A DNA stretch of 13,588 nucleotides from DATBMA01 sp036555105 (GCA_036555105.1 DATBMA010000034.1:1-13588); one strand, 5' to 3'; shown: positions 1 to 7,275, counted from the first letter of the stretch. The notes: a model not told the origin generated them from the sequence alone. A program made the numbers and translations.

Positions 1-1
1 C

Positions 2-175
2 GTGATCAACGACTTCCTGTTCGAGACCGGGCTGCGCCTCATCCCGATCAAACAGGAGGTCGTGGTCACTGACCCCAACCAGATCGGCACGGTGGTGGGG
101 ACCCTGCCGCCGCCCGGCACTTCGATGAGCTACGGCGACCAAGTGATCCTCCAGATCGGAATCGCCGGCCCTTAA
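2..175 (+). CDS. C-terminal end of a PASTA-domain protein (partial)
   Basis: The first 57 codons read here are the tail of a gene that begins before the window and ends in TAA at 173-175. The residues follow the PASTA pattern: a GLRL stretch, then DPNQIGTVVGTLPPPGTSM, then YGDQVILQIG. This matches the usual 'pGtVi.q.P.pGt.v..Gs.V.l.v' signature. PASTA repeats bind peptidoglycan or muropeptides and sit outside the membrane at the C-terminus of PknB-type Ser/Thr kinases and of some class A or B penicillin-binding proteins. Only about one repeat is visible, so the parent protein cannot be chosen; a PknB-like kinase and a PBP are both plausible. The protein stops five residues after the last PASTA strand, as is normal when this repeat is terminal. 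A wall-sensing or wall-building role fits the rest of the window. Confidence 0.75.
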   Translation: MINDFLFETGLRLIPIKQEVVVTDPNQIGTVVGTLPPPGTSMSYGDQVILQIGIAGP

Positions 176-180
176 GAAGG

Positions 181-225
181 CTCACGTCTCACGGTCGCAC
201 GGTCGCACGGTCTCACGTCTCACGG
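181..225. repeat. short tandem repeat, units of 7-8 bp (TCTCACG / TCGCACGG)
   Basis: Directly downstream of the PASTA gene stop, about six imperfect units run head to tail: a partial unit at 181-186, then TCTCACGG, TCGCACGG, TCGCACGG, TCTCACG and TCTCACGG. Units alternate between 7 and 8 bp and differ at T/G in the third position. It is non-coding in the context of the flanking genes. Function is unknown; it could be a slippage product or one copy of a dispersed intergenic repeat. No second copy is present in this window. Confidence 0.8.
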
Positions 226-321
226 ATTGACGGAAGGGGCGGTCAGCTAATGCGTGGCCAGGTGGGGTCCCGTGGTTGCGATTGTTCCGGAACCAGGTCT
301 GGGAGGATACGGCGTGGTGGT

Positions 322-376
322 GGGTCGGTCGGACCGCCCCCTTGCCACTGCGTGGCATTCCCCCCTCCGGGGGGAG
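322..376. other. two GC-rich hairpins in the intergenic region
   Basis: Hairpin one pairs CGGT (326-329) with ACCG (333-336), plus GGG 322-324 with CCC 338-340 across one mismatch. Hairpin two pairs CCCCCC (360-365) with GGGGGG (369-374) around a TCC loop, and T359-A375 extends it. Neither is followed by a T run, so they are not classical intrinsic terminators, though they could still slow or stop transcription leaving the PASTA gene. They lie just upstream of the -35 element at 392 and might instead act as operator or insulator structures. The rest of 176-427 shows no convincing coding pattern. Confidence 0.45.
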
Positions 377-391
377 CGCGAAAAGTGCTCA

Positions 392-421
392 TTGACGATC
401 TATAACGGTGCTTTGTATAAC
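392..421 (+). promoter_or_regulatory. sigma-70-type promoter of the 428 gene (leaderless)
   Basis: TTGACG (392-397) and TATAAC (416-421) are separated by 18 bp, close to the consensus for a housekeeping sigma factor, and stand out in very GC-rich DNA. A start site about seven bases after the -10 falls at 428, exactly on an in-frame GTG, which predicts a leaderless mRNA, a common arrangement in Actinomycetota. The 10-mer TATAACGGTG occurs twice, at 401-410 and 416-425, so the -10 region is itself duplicated with a 15-bp offset. The second copy may be an operator half-site or an alternative -10. Confidence 0.6.
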
Positions 422-427
422 GGTGGG

Positions 428-1018
428 GTGAGGATCGCAGCGCCCGGGGGTAACGATGCCCGTCCTCCCCACGCATCGCACGCCGCACCAGCCTCGGGCG
501 CTGCGGTCCGACCGACCGCAGTCCCCCGGCCATGGGTCATCGTGAGGGCCGACCCCGCCGCCAGGGGGTCGTTCGACCCGGCAGATCCCTATGTGCGACG
601 CTTCTGGGTGGCCGCCCTGGGGGCCGGGGCGGTGGCGGACCTGCTGCGGCTGATGGCCGCGGCTCGGGACGGGCGAGTCATCCGTCGTCCGGTCTGGCTG
701 GAGGAACTGATGATCGCGGGCCTGGTCCGCAAGGTCGGGGTCCATCTGTATGTGGGGAGGCGGGTGCCGGTCGTCCCTCGGCACCTGCTGCGACGGTTAG
801 CTCCCGGCCTCCGCACTGAGCACGCCCGCCTTCGCCTTCCGACCCGCCCCCAACAGTCTCCACGCCACGACCCCGGCAGCCACCAGCTCGCCGGTCACGA
901 ATCCGATCGCCACCGCCCGGTCGGGCTCGCCGGGGATCCCGGCCATGACCACCAGACCGGTGAGCAGGCCGGCGATCCACGCCCCCGCCAAGGCGACGGT
1001 GGAGCCCTCGGCGACTAG
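428..1018 (+). CDS. uncharacterised small protein, likely leaderless
   Basis: I do not recognise a characterised family. From the GTG at 428 the product is 196 residues. Residues 1-34 are Ala/Pro-rich and low in complexity. Residues about 35-135 look like a real domain: a WVIVRADP strand, FDPADPYVRRFW, then GAGAVADLLRLMAAA, a basic RRPVWLEEL segment, HLYVG, and LLRRLAPGLRTEHARL. No signal peptide or membrane helix is evident, so it is probably cytoplasmic; the regular helical and basic segments do not establish DNA binding. The GTG at 428 was preferred over the in-frame GTG at 254 because a promoter places the transcript start there and 254-427 has poor third-position GC; a GTG at 542 is another option. 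The reading frame runs 222 bases into the 3' end of the convergent flippase gene. Residues after about 135 look like antisense of that gene, so the true C-terminus may lie near 830. Confidence 0.5.
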   Translation: MRIAAPGGNDARPPHASHAAPASGAAVRPTAVPRPWVIVRADPAARGSFDPADPYVRRFWVAALGAGAVADLLRLMAAARDGRVIRRPVWLEELMIAGLVRKVGVHLYVGRRVPVVPRHLLRRLAPGLRTEHARLRLPTRPQQSPRHDPGSHQLAGHESDRHRPVGLAGDPGHDHQTGEQAGDPRPRQGDGGALGD

Positions 1019-2065
1019 CACCTGGCCGGCAACCTGAGCGGTGGAGCCGGCCATGACCCCGGCCGCGGCCAGGCCCGCCACGACCGCCGACGGACGGAAT
1101 CCCGGCCCGAACAGGATCTCGACGATCTGCGGGCCGATCAGCCACCCGGCGAGGCCGCCGATGAGGGTCAACAACGCTCCCCAGGTCAGGACCTTTCGAG
1201 CCATACGCGTCAAACCTGCATGGTCCGCCTCATGCGCCATCTTCACCAGGAGAGGGAGGATCCGTCCCTGCAGGCTGTAGATGAGAGTGAGCGGCGCCCG
1301 GAAGAGGGTGAACGTGACGAACACGACTGAGAAGAGGGCGGGCGACCCGCCCCGGGCCGCAACTCCGAGCGGGGCCCCGGCCAGCAGGAGTTGGGAGGCG
1401 GCACTGCCGAGCACGTAAGGGCCCAGGAACCACGCCGGTGGCGTCCTGGCCACGTCCTGTTGATGGGCATCGAACCGCCACGGCCTGAACAGCAGGACCA
1501 CCAAAGGGCAGAGCACCATCGCCCAAGCGAGGGAGGGGGCGGTGGCCGCCGCTGCCAGGAACACGAAGGCCAGGCCCAGGCGGGTCAGCCCCTCGCCGGC
1601 CAGGACCCCTCCGTATAGGGCGAACTCCCGATGGGCGGCGAGCAGGCCCTTTCCCATCTGCATGAACCCGAAGAGCATCACCGCCACGACGGCCTGGACC
1701 ACATAGATCCAGCGCCCGGTGAACAGGGCCTCGCGAGTGATGGTCACGAAGAGCCCGGCCCCGAGTGCCGCCAGGCCGACGACGACCGCCGCCGCCTTCC
1801 GATCCTCCTTGAAAACCTGCCGGCCCCGGCTCGCCTCCCGTGTGAAGAACTGCTCGAGCGGTACCAGGACGACCGTCACCACGAGGAACAGGACCGTCCA
1901 AAGGACTCCGATGGGAGCGAAGGCGGTTGGACCGAGGGCCCGCCCTCCCACCACCTGGAACAGGTAGGCGGCCACCGCCCCCACCAGGCTCCCGGCGATC
2001 ATCGCCGTGGTGCCCGGGGCCCGCAGACCGCGCGGGGTCTCCGCCAGCGCCTCGGAAGTGCTCAT
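797..2065 (-). CDS. MOP-superfamily polysaccharide flippase (Wzx-like)
   Basis: A 422-residue polytopic membrane protein, close to the usual 400-500 residues of Wzx/MurJ/MATE-type exporters. The N-terminus carries the family's opening pattern: a glycine-rich first helix (TAMIAGSLVGAVAAYLFQVV) followed by GGRALGPTAFAPIGVLWTV, then a string of hydrophobic helices with short loops. Near the end are GPQIVEILFGPGF and an AGVMAGSTAQVAGQVLVAEG segment, like the second half of such transporters. Family members flip lipid-linked oligosaccharides from the cytoplasmic to the outer face of the membrane. The start ATG overlaps the stop of the upstream sugar transferase by ATGA (2062-2065), so the two are almost certainly co-transcribed and translationally coupled. 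That supports undecaprenyl-linked glycan as substrate over drug export. The exact subfamily cannot be fixed by eye. Confidence 0.82.
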   Translation of the reverse strand: MSTSEALAETPRGLRAPGTTAMIAGSLVGAVAAYLFQVVGGRALGPTAFAPIGVLWTVLFLVVTVVLVPLEQFFTREASRGRQVFKEDRKAAAVVVGLAALGAGLFVTITREALFTGRWIYVVQAVVAVMLFGFMQMGKGLLAAHREFALYGGVLAGEGLTRLGLAFVFLAAAATAPSLAWAMVLCPLVVLLFRPWRFDAHQQDVARTPPAWFLGPYVLGSAASQLLLAGAPLGVAARGGSPALFSVVFVTFTLFRAPLTLIYSLQGRILPLLVKMAHEADHAGLTRMARKVLTWGALLTLIGGLAGWLIGPQIVEILFGPGFRPSAVVAGLAAAGVMAGSTAQVAGQVLVAEGSTVALAGAWIAGLLTGLVVMAGIPGEPDRAVAIGFVTGELVAAGVVAWRLLGAGRKAKAGVLSAEAGS

Positions 2066-3348
2066 CTGGCGCCGGCTCCCGAGAGCACGGTCCAGAGGCT
2101 GCGCCAGAGGATCTGGAGGTCGAGGACCGGCGACATGTGCTTGATGTAGTAGAGGTCGTAGGTGAGCTTCTCGACAGTGTCGGCCGTGTCGTCGGCATAC
2201 CGGTAGTTGACCTGAGCCCAGCCGGTCAGACCCGGCCGGACCAGGTGCCGGTGGGCGTAGAAAGGAATGGCTCGCTTGAACTGGGCCACAAAAGCCACCT
2301 GTTCGGCCCGGGGGCCGACCAGGCTCATCTCGCCCTTGAGGACGTTCCAGAGCTGGGGCAGCTCGTCGAGGCGGCTCTTGCGAAGAAAGCCCCCGCCCCG
2401 CACCAGCCTTTGGTCGTTCTCGGCGGCGAACTGAGGCCCGTCATCCTCGGCATCGGCCGTCATCGTCCTGAACTTGTACATGGTGAACGGCCGGTCTTCC
2501 TTTCCCACCCTGGGCTGTCGAAAGATGATCGGCCCCGGCGAGGAGAGCTTGACCGCCAATGCGACCCCCGCCCCCAGCAACAGCCAGATCGGGAGGGTGA
2601 GGATGGTGGCGATGAGGTCGAAAGCCCGTTTGCCTGGCAGGTAGGGGACGGTCCGCAGCATCGGGGTGGAGATCTCCCACCCCTCCGCCAGGTGGACCAG
2701 GGTCACCCGCCCGGTGTGTTCCTCATAGACCGACGCCAGTGGGCGGACGTTGTATCCGGCGATGTCGCAGGACGACACGTATTGCGCAACTCGCTCGGCC
2801 AAGAGGGCCCGCAGATCGACGGCGATAGTCGCGCCGGAAGGGAACGGCTCGAGGTCGTCTTCGGTCTGAGGGTCGATGACCGCCAGCACGTTGGAATGGG
2901 GAGCCACCACCAAGTCGTCGGCCAGTTTCTTCTCGGCGGTGAGCAGCACCAGGTCCTCGGTCCACGGCCGCCGTCTTCGGATGATCCGCTGGACGATGCA
3001 CCCCGCCCCCCAGAGTGCGAACGTGTATGCGAGAAGCGACCGGGAGAAGTAGACCCTGGTGACCAGCACCAACAGTGAGGTGATGGCGAAGGTCCCGAGA
3101 ACGATCCCGACTGCCCTGCCATAGCTGGGGCGCGGCACCCCCGGTCCCGAGGTCCCGGCCGTGATCAGTGACATGACGATGGCACCGCCAAGCATGAAGG
3201 CGAGGACGGGCAGCACCTGGGTGCCGATCCCCGGCGCCCGCCACGGCAGCCAGGTGCCGAACGTGACCTGCGACCCGATGAGGACCGCGCCGACCAGGAT
3301 GCCGAGATCGGCCAGGGTCTGGGACATCAGGAAGCGGACGCGGCGCAC
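2062..3348 (-). CDS. polyprenyl-phosphate sugar-1-phosphate transferase (WbaP/WcaJ type)
   Basis: A 428-residue initiating transferase that attaches a sugar-1-phosphate to undecaprenyl phosphate. Residues 1-125 hold about four membrane helices and 130-230 a Rossmann-like middle domain. The C-terminal catalytic domain (about 238-428) starts with KRAFDLIATILTLPIW and contains the full family signature: SSPGPIIFRQPRVG (269-282), FTMYKFRTM (288-296), the catalytic Asp-Glu pair in SRLDELPQLWNVLKGEMSLV (D328, E329), VGPRAE (344-349) and RPGLTGWAQVNYRY (371-384). No expected residue is missing. The sugar cannot be read from sequence. The GTG start at 3348 keeps the first helix intact but lacks a clear Shine-Dalgarno; an ATG at 3327 is the alternative. 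It lies 57 bases downstream of the membrane protein gene and feeds directly into the flippase by an ATGA overlap. Confidence 0.93.
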   Translation of the reverse strand: MRRVRFLMSQTLADLGILVGAVLIGSQVTFGTWLPWRAPGIGTQVLPVLAFMLGGAIVMSLITAGTSGPGVPRPSYGRAVGIVLGTFAITSLLVLVTRVYFSRSLLAYTFALWGAGCIVQRIIRRRRPWTEDLVLLTAEKKLADDLVVAPHSNVLAVIDPQTEDDLEPFPSGATIAVDLRALLAERVAQYVSSCDIAGYNVRPLASVYEEHTGRVTLVHLAEGWEISTPMLRTVPYLPGKRAFDLIATILTLPIWLLLGAGVALAVKLSSPGPIIFRQPRVGKEDRPFTMYKFRTMTADAEDDGPQFAAENDQRLVRGGGFLRKSRLDELPQLWNVLKGEMSLVGPRAEQVAFVAQFKRAIPFYAHRHLVRPGLTGWAQVNYRYADDTADTVEKLTYDLYYIKHMSPVLDLQILWRSLWTVLSGAGAR

Positions 3349-3405
3349 GGTGTGGGAATGGTACGGAGAAAGAGGGCGAATGCCGCGGCCGCGACCCCGC
3401 GTTGA

Positions 3406-4110
3406 TCAACCTGAGGGGATCATGCCGGCCGTCATCGCCCGTGCGACGAACACCGAGCCGAGCGTGGTGAGCACCGCCAGGTAGGACAACCCGGTCGCCG
3501 CCATCACCCCGGAGTAGGCGGGGTGCCTCAGTGCGAACCACACCGCCACCATGAGGGCGATCCCGGTCAGGGCCAGCACAGTGAGAACGGTCCTCCCTCC
3601 CCCGCCCGCAGTCGTGAGCAGCGACAGGGCCGCGTCAGCGGCGATGCCGACCCCGCCGACCACCACCAGCCGCCGCAAGGCCCACCGCGGCAGAGTGGGG
3701 TCCACCAGATACCAGTGGCCGAGCAGCATCTCGGCGGTGACCCCGCCCAAAGCGGCGGCGCTGGTGAGAGTTGCCGCCCATCCCTGGAGCGCGCTTCCCG
3801 CCGCCAGGAACGAGAGGGCTGCCCCGACCAGGAGCAGCGTCCCCCAGCGGCGGCGACTGGCCAGCAGCATGCTTCCCGCCAGCATGATCAGGCCGGCTAT
3901 TGCGGCCGCCGGATCGGGGAGGAATGCAGCGGCGGCGCCCACCAGGGCAGCCACTCCCGCCGCCAGCCTCAAGAACCCGGTACCGCCAACCTGCCACCAC
4001 GCCACCGCCGCCGCGCAGGCGGCGATGCCGGCGGCCCAGGAGGGAAGCAGGGCGAGAGGTGTGGCGAGGGCGTCGGCGGACACGTGAGAGGACCGGGGCC
4101 GCGGCATCAT
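3406..4110 (-). CDS. uncharacterised polytopic membrane protein with LGHWYLVDP motif
   Basis: I recognise no named family. From the tandem ATGATG at 4110 the product is 234 residues with roughly seven or eight hydrophobic helices and short loops. The one distinctive polar block is LGHWYLVDPTLPRWALRRL (130-148), placed at the end of a membrane segment, where His-Trp-Tyr and Asp could form a functional site. Other charged residues are sparse, mainly the basic loop SRRRW near 85. The start at 4110 has a GAGG nine bases upstream; an earlier in-frame ATG at 4167 would overlap the divergent glycosyltransferase. It is the first gene of the minus-strand run leading into the sugar transferase and flippase, so a part in envelope glycan assembly is plausible but is inferred only from position. 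Confidence 0.72.
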   Translation of the reverse strand: MMPRPRSSHVSADALATPLALLPSWAAGIAACAAAVAWWQVGGTGFLRLAAGVAALVGAAAAFLPDPAAAIAGLIMLAGSMLLASRRRWGTLLLVGAALSFLAAGSALQGWAATLTSAAALGGVTAEMLLGHWYLVDPTLPRWALRRLVVVGGVGIAADAALSLLTTAGGGGRTVLTVLALTGIALMVAVWFALRHPAYSGVMAATGLSYLAVLTTLGSVFVARAMTAGMIPSG

Positions 4111-4117
4111 ATAGACA

Positions 4118-5098
4118 GTGACCTCATCCTCCCTTCCGGGGGTATCGATAGTGATCCCGGCCCGCAACGCGGCTGCATCGATCGGACGGACGATCGCGGC
4201 GGCAACTGCCCAGGACTATGCCGGCCCTCTGGAGGTGGTGGTGGCAGTGGCGGTGGGTGATGGAGAAGCCGCCACCCGTCACGCCCTCGAGAACACCGAA
4301 AGAGTCATCGTCGTCTCCAACCCCGACGGTTCGGCGGCCGCCGGGCTCAACGCCGCGGTGGCCGCAGCCAGCGGCGAGGTGATCGTCCGCTGCGATGCCC
4401 ATGCCTCACTGCCCCCCGGATATGTCACGAGGGCGGTGCGGACTCTGCTGCAAACCGGAGCCGGTAATGTCGGCGGCCGCCAGGTCCCGGCCGGGGACGG
4501 CTACTTCTCACGGGTGGTGGCGCTGGCCATGACCCATCCGTTGGGAGCTGGTGATGCCCGCTACCGCCTGGGGGGAGAGGCGGGGCCGACCGACACGGTC
4601 TATCTGGGTGTGTTCCGAAAGTCGACCCTGACCGAGCTGGGAGGGTTCGACGAGGGCCTCGACCGCAATCAGGATTATGAGCTCAACTGGCGGATCCGGC
4701 AGGCAGGAAGAACCGTCTGGTTCGACCCGGAGCTGGCGGTCCAATACGAGCCAAGATCCACCCCGGCCGCGCTTTGGCAGCAGTACTTCGACTACGGGAA
4801 GTGGAAGCGCCAGGTCCTGCGCAAGCATCCAGGTTCGATGCGGCCTCGCCAGCTGGCGGCGCCGCTGGTCGTGATCGCCTTGGCGGCCGCCACGATGCTG
4901 CTCTTCACCCGCCTGAGCGAGTGGGGCGCCCTCATCTGGGTCGGGTACGTCGCCCTCCTGCTTCTGGCGGCGGCGTTTACCGCCCTGCGCCGGCAGGCGG
5001 TGGAGGCGCTGACGCTTCCGTTCGCCTTGGCAGTAATGCACGTGGCTTGGGGAACCGGTTTCCTTTTCGGGCGTCAGCCGCCGAAGAAGGCCCGATAG
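4118..5098 (+). CDS. family 2 glycosyltransferase, ExoA-like, membrane-anchored
   Basis: A 326-residue inverting glycosyltransferase with a GT-A fold. The GVSIVIPARNAAASI opening (8-22) is the nucleotide-sugar binding strand. The metal site appears as RCDAHA (91-96), a D-x-H form that I associate with ExoA-type succinoglycan transferases. The acceptor and catalytic region is LGGFDEGLDRNQDYELNWRI (174-193). A basic tail region (YFDYGKWKRQVLRKHPGSMR) is followed by three hydrophobic helices between about 229 and 317, so the enzyme is held at the cytoplasmic face of the membrane. It likely adds a sugar to the lipid-linked oligosaccharide begun by the divergent sugar transferase. The GTG start at 4118 lies seven bases from the divergent gene's ATG. 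Its last 25 bases overlap the 3' end of the SpoIID-family gene. Confidence 0.9.
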   Translation: MTSSSLPGVSIVIPARNAAASIGRTIAAATAQDYAGPLEVVVAVAVGDGEAATRHALENTERVIVVSNPDGSAAAGLNAAVAAASGEVIVRCDAHASLPPGYVTRAVRTLLQTGAGNVGGRQVPAGDGYFSRVVALAMTHPLGAGDARYRLGGEAGPTDTVYLGVFRKSTLTELGGFDEGLDRNQDYELNWRIRQAGRTVWFDPELAVQYEPRSTPAALWQQYFDYGKWKRQVLRKHPGSMRPRQLAAPLVVIALAAATMLLFTRLSEWGALIWVGYVALLLLAAAFTALRRQAVEALTLPFALAVMHVAWGTGFLFGRQPPKKAR

Positions 5099-7275
5099 AG
5101 GAAGCTCGCCATCTGCCCGCGGGTCACGGGGTCATCTGGGCAGTACCGCCCGCTGTCACAACCGCCGGTGATGCCGGCGGCGGCCAGGGCGTTGACATAA
5201 GGCTCATACCAGGTGCCATCGTCATCGGAGAAGGCGTTTGGCCCGCCTGGCTCGAGACCGGCTGCCCTCACCATGAACACGGCCATCTCCCTGCGCTTCA
5301 ACTCGTTGTTGGGGCAGTAGCGACCATCGCCGCAGCCGTTGGTGATCCCGGCCTCGAACATGGAGTTGATCGAATCCTCGTGAACGCTGCCACCGTCGTC
5401 GGAGAAGTGATCGCTCTCAGGGTCGGGGAACCCGACGGCCCGATCGAGGAACGAGGCGATCTGGGCCCGGCTGACCTCGTCGTTGGGGCAGAACTCGGTG
5501 GAGGTACATCCGTTGGTCACGCCCTCGTCGTACAGCTTGCGGATGGCGGTCTCGTGGGTGGACCCCCCGATGTCGGAGAACGGAGGCGGCGGCGCGGTCC
5601 AGTTGACGTTGTAGTAGTGCGACTTGAGGCCGGCCTTCGAGGCGACCTCCTTTCCGGTCATCTCCGCCACGACGTGGTCCCCTTGCATGGTGCCGGTGAC
5701 GGAGACGATGGCGGCGGCGCCACTCGTGTTGCGCGAGGTCACCTTGATGGCGGTTATCCGATCGAAGCCCAGCTTGGCCGCCAGGCTCTCCGGGGTGAGC
5801 GTCACCACCCAAAAGCGATTCGGGTTGCCGGAGGCAGGGTCGAGGCTCCAGGGGTCGTCGCTCGAGATGAGATAGGGCTTGGGTGACCCACCCCAAGCCT
5901 GCGCAACGTCATCGGTTCGGCCGCCGTTGGCCGAGGAGTAGTAGGTCTTGACCACCGACGCCGTGGAATGGGAGACCACCAGGCCGGTGGTGGCTTGAGC
6001 CGCGGCCGCCCATGCCCCTCCGTATTCGATCTCTCGCGTCCAGCCCTTGTAGACCTGCGAGCGGGAATCTGTGAACAGATGGCAAGAGCAGGGGCGGGAC
6101 GAGGGGTCGGCCCCGATCGGGATGGCGGAGGCCAGCCCGTAGCTGCGGGCGGCGATGGCCTGCGCCTGTAGGGCAGCCGACCGCCATGAGGCCGGCACCT
6201 CGGAGATCCCGGCCACGTAGTCCTCTACACCCAACTGGATGACGGCGTTGATCCCGGAGCTGCCGGCGGACCTGATCCTGAGGACCCCATGGGCGTATTC
6301 GCCTGTCACCCCCGTGACCGCCGCGCGGTTTGAGGGATCCAGCGGCTGCCTGACCTGGTTGACCAGCGCCCATACCGATGCCTTGCAGGTGGCCGGGATC
6401 CCGCCGCCGACCGTGCAGGAGTTGGCGTTGACCGCCGCCACGATGTCCACCGCGGCTCCTGTCGCGACGGTGGTCGCCACCGGGCACGAGTTCTCGAGGC
6501 TATCGAGTGGCCACAGGGCCTTGCGGGTCTGGGGACCCACCAGCCCTTCTGCCGGGCTGATCCCCTGAGACTGCTGGAAGGCGATAACCGCCGCTTTGGT
6601 GGAGGAGTCGAAGACCTGGTCCACCGTGCCCGGGTTGTACTGGAGGGCCGCCAGCCGCTGCTCGAGCAGCTGTACCTCTGGCCCGGTGGATCCCTCTGAC
6701 AGCGACGCCAGGAAGTCCTGGCACACGACCAGGGTCCCGGCCTTGGCTCGCACGTTGACAGAAGGGGCGGTGCGCAATCCCACCCAGAGAGGCATCGATC
6801 CCGACACCACCCAGTGAGTGGAGCCGAGGGCGGTGGCAAGGCTGGTGATGGTCGTGCCAGGGAAGTACTGGCCGAGGATCTGGGCGTAGGTGCGGCCGGC
6901 CACCGCTTGGGCCTGGGTCCCGTACTGGGAGAGGCCCACCCCGTGGCCCCAGCCTGAGCCCTCGAAGGAGACGTTGTCACCGGTCGAGCCGCCGAACATC
7001 GCCGACCAGCTCACCGGCCCCACCCCTCCGTGATCGGCCAGCCCGTGGCTCCGCTGCCACGTTCGGGTGGCAGCCTGGGTGCCGGACCCGAAGATGCCAT
7101 CGGCCGTGACCCCGAGGGCTTCTTGCCAGATGGTGACGGCGGAGCCGCTCGAGCCGCGCTGCAGCGGGGTGCCGCCGTAAGGGGGAGATTCCGCCGCCAT
7201 GGCGGGGACCGAGCCGACTTGGGCGCCCAGCGCCAGCGCGGCAGCCAGGGCAACGGCTCGACCCCTCAATCCCAT
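5074..7275 (-). CDS. secreted SpoIID/LytB-domain wall protein with peptidoglycan-binding and SLH repeats
   Basis: A 733-residue exported protein. Signal peptide about 1-27 (hydrophobic core, AMA cleavage site). A first peptidoglycan-binding domain spans about 38-94, followed by the SpoIID motif GSGWGHGVGLSQYG (106-119), which extends to QYFPGTTI. A second peptidoglycan-binding domain lies at about 193-255. The SpoIID core follows (about 337-490) with EDYVAGISEVP, AQAIAARSYG and YYSSANGG; E359 in SEVP matches the position of the catalytic Glu of SpoIID lytic transglycosylases. Three SLH repeats close the protein (566-733), each with a Cys pair: C590/C596, C648/C654, C706/C712. SpoIID-type enzymes cut glycan strands lacking stem peptides; LytB relatives stimulate amidases, so which applies is open. 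The ATG at 7275 gives a good signal peptide; a TTG at 7269 is possible. It is divergent from the M23 gene. Confidence 0.9.
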   Translation of the reverse strand: MGLRGRAVALAAALALGAQVGSVPAMAAESPPYGGTPLQRGSSGSAVTIWQEALGVTADGIFGSGTQAATRTWQRSHGLADHGGVGPVSWSAMFGGSTGDNVSFEGSGWGHGVGLSQYGTQAQAVAGRTYAQILGQYFPGTTITSLATALGSTHWVVSGSMPLWVGLRTAPSVNVRAKAGTLVVCQDFLASLSEGSTGPEVQLLEQRLAALQYNPGTVDQVFDSSTKAAVIAFQQSQGISPAEGLVGPQTRKALWPLDSLENSCPVATTVATGAAVDIVAAVNANSCTVGGGIPATCKASVWALVNQVRQPLDPSNRAAVTGVTGEYAHGVLRIRSAGSSGINAVIQLGVEDYVAGISEVPASWRSAALQAQAIAARSYGLASAIPIGADPSSRPCSCHLFTDSRSQVYKGWTREIEYGGAWAAAAQATTGLVVSHSTASVVKTYYSSANGGRTDDVAQAWGGSPKPYLISSDDPWSLDPASGNPNRFWVVTLTPESLAAKLGFDRITAIKVTSRNTSGAAAIVSVTGTMQGDHVVAEMTGKEVASKAGLKSHYYNVNWTAPPPPFSDIGGSTHETAIRKLYDEGVTNGCTSTEFCPNDEVSRAQIASFLDRAVGFPDPESDHFSDDGGSVHEDSINSMFEAGITNGCGDGRYCPNNELKRREMAVFMVRAAGLEPGGPNAFSDDDGTWYEPYVNALAAAGITGGCDSGRYCPDDPVTRGQMASFLYRAFFGG

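Noticed and set aside
322..376. Rho-independent terminator of the PASTA gene
   Set aside because: The hairpins are about 150-200 bases past the stop and lack a following T run; kept only as unexplained structures.
254..427. N-terminal extension of the small plus-strand gene from the GTG at 254
   Set aside because: Third-position GC is low compared with the downstream frame, the segment contains the promoter and GC hairpins, and the promoter places the transcript start at 428.
1927..3078. 383-codon open frame on the plus strand
   Set aside because: It lies opposite the flippase start and the sugar transferase, whose catalytic motifs are complete; the plus-strand translation has biased composition and no domain signal.
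3523..4260. 245-codon open frame on the plus strand
   Set aside because: Antisense shadow of the membrane protein gene, with runs of Gln, Gly and Arg typical of high-GC shadows.
4774..5886. 370-codon open frame on the plus strand
   Set aside because: It crosses from one frame of the ExoA-like gene into the antisense of the SLH repeats of the SpoIID-family gene; no coherent domain is present.
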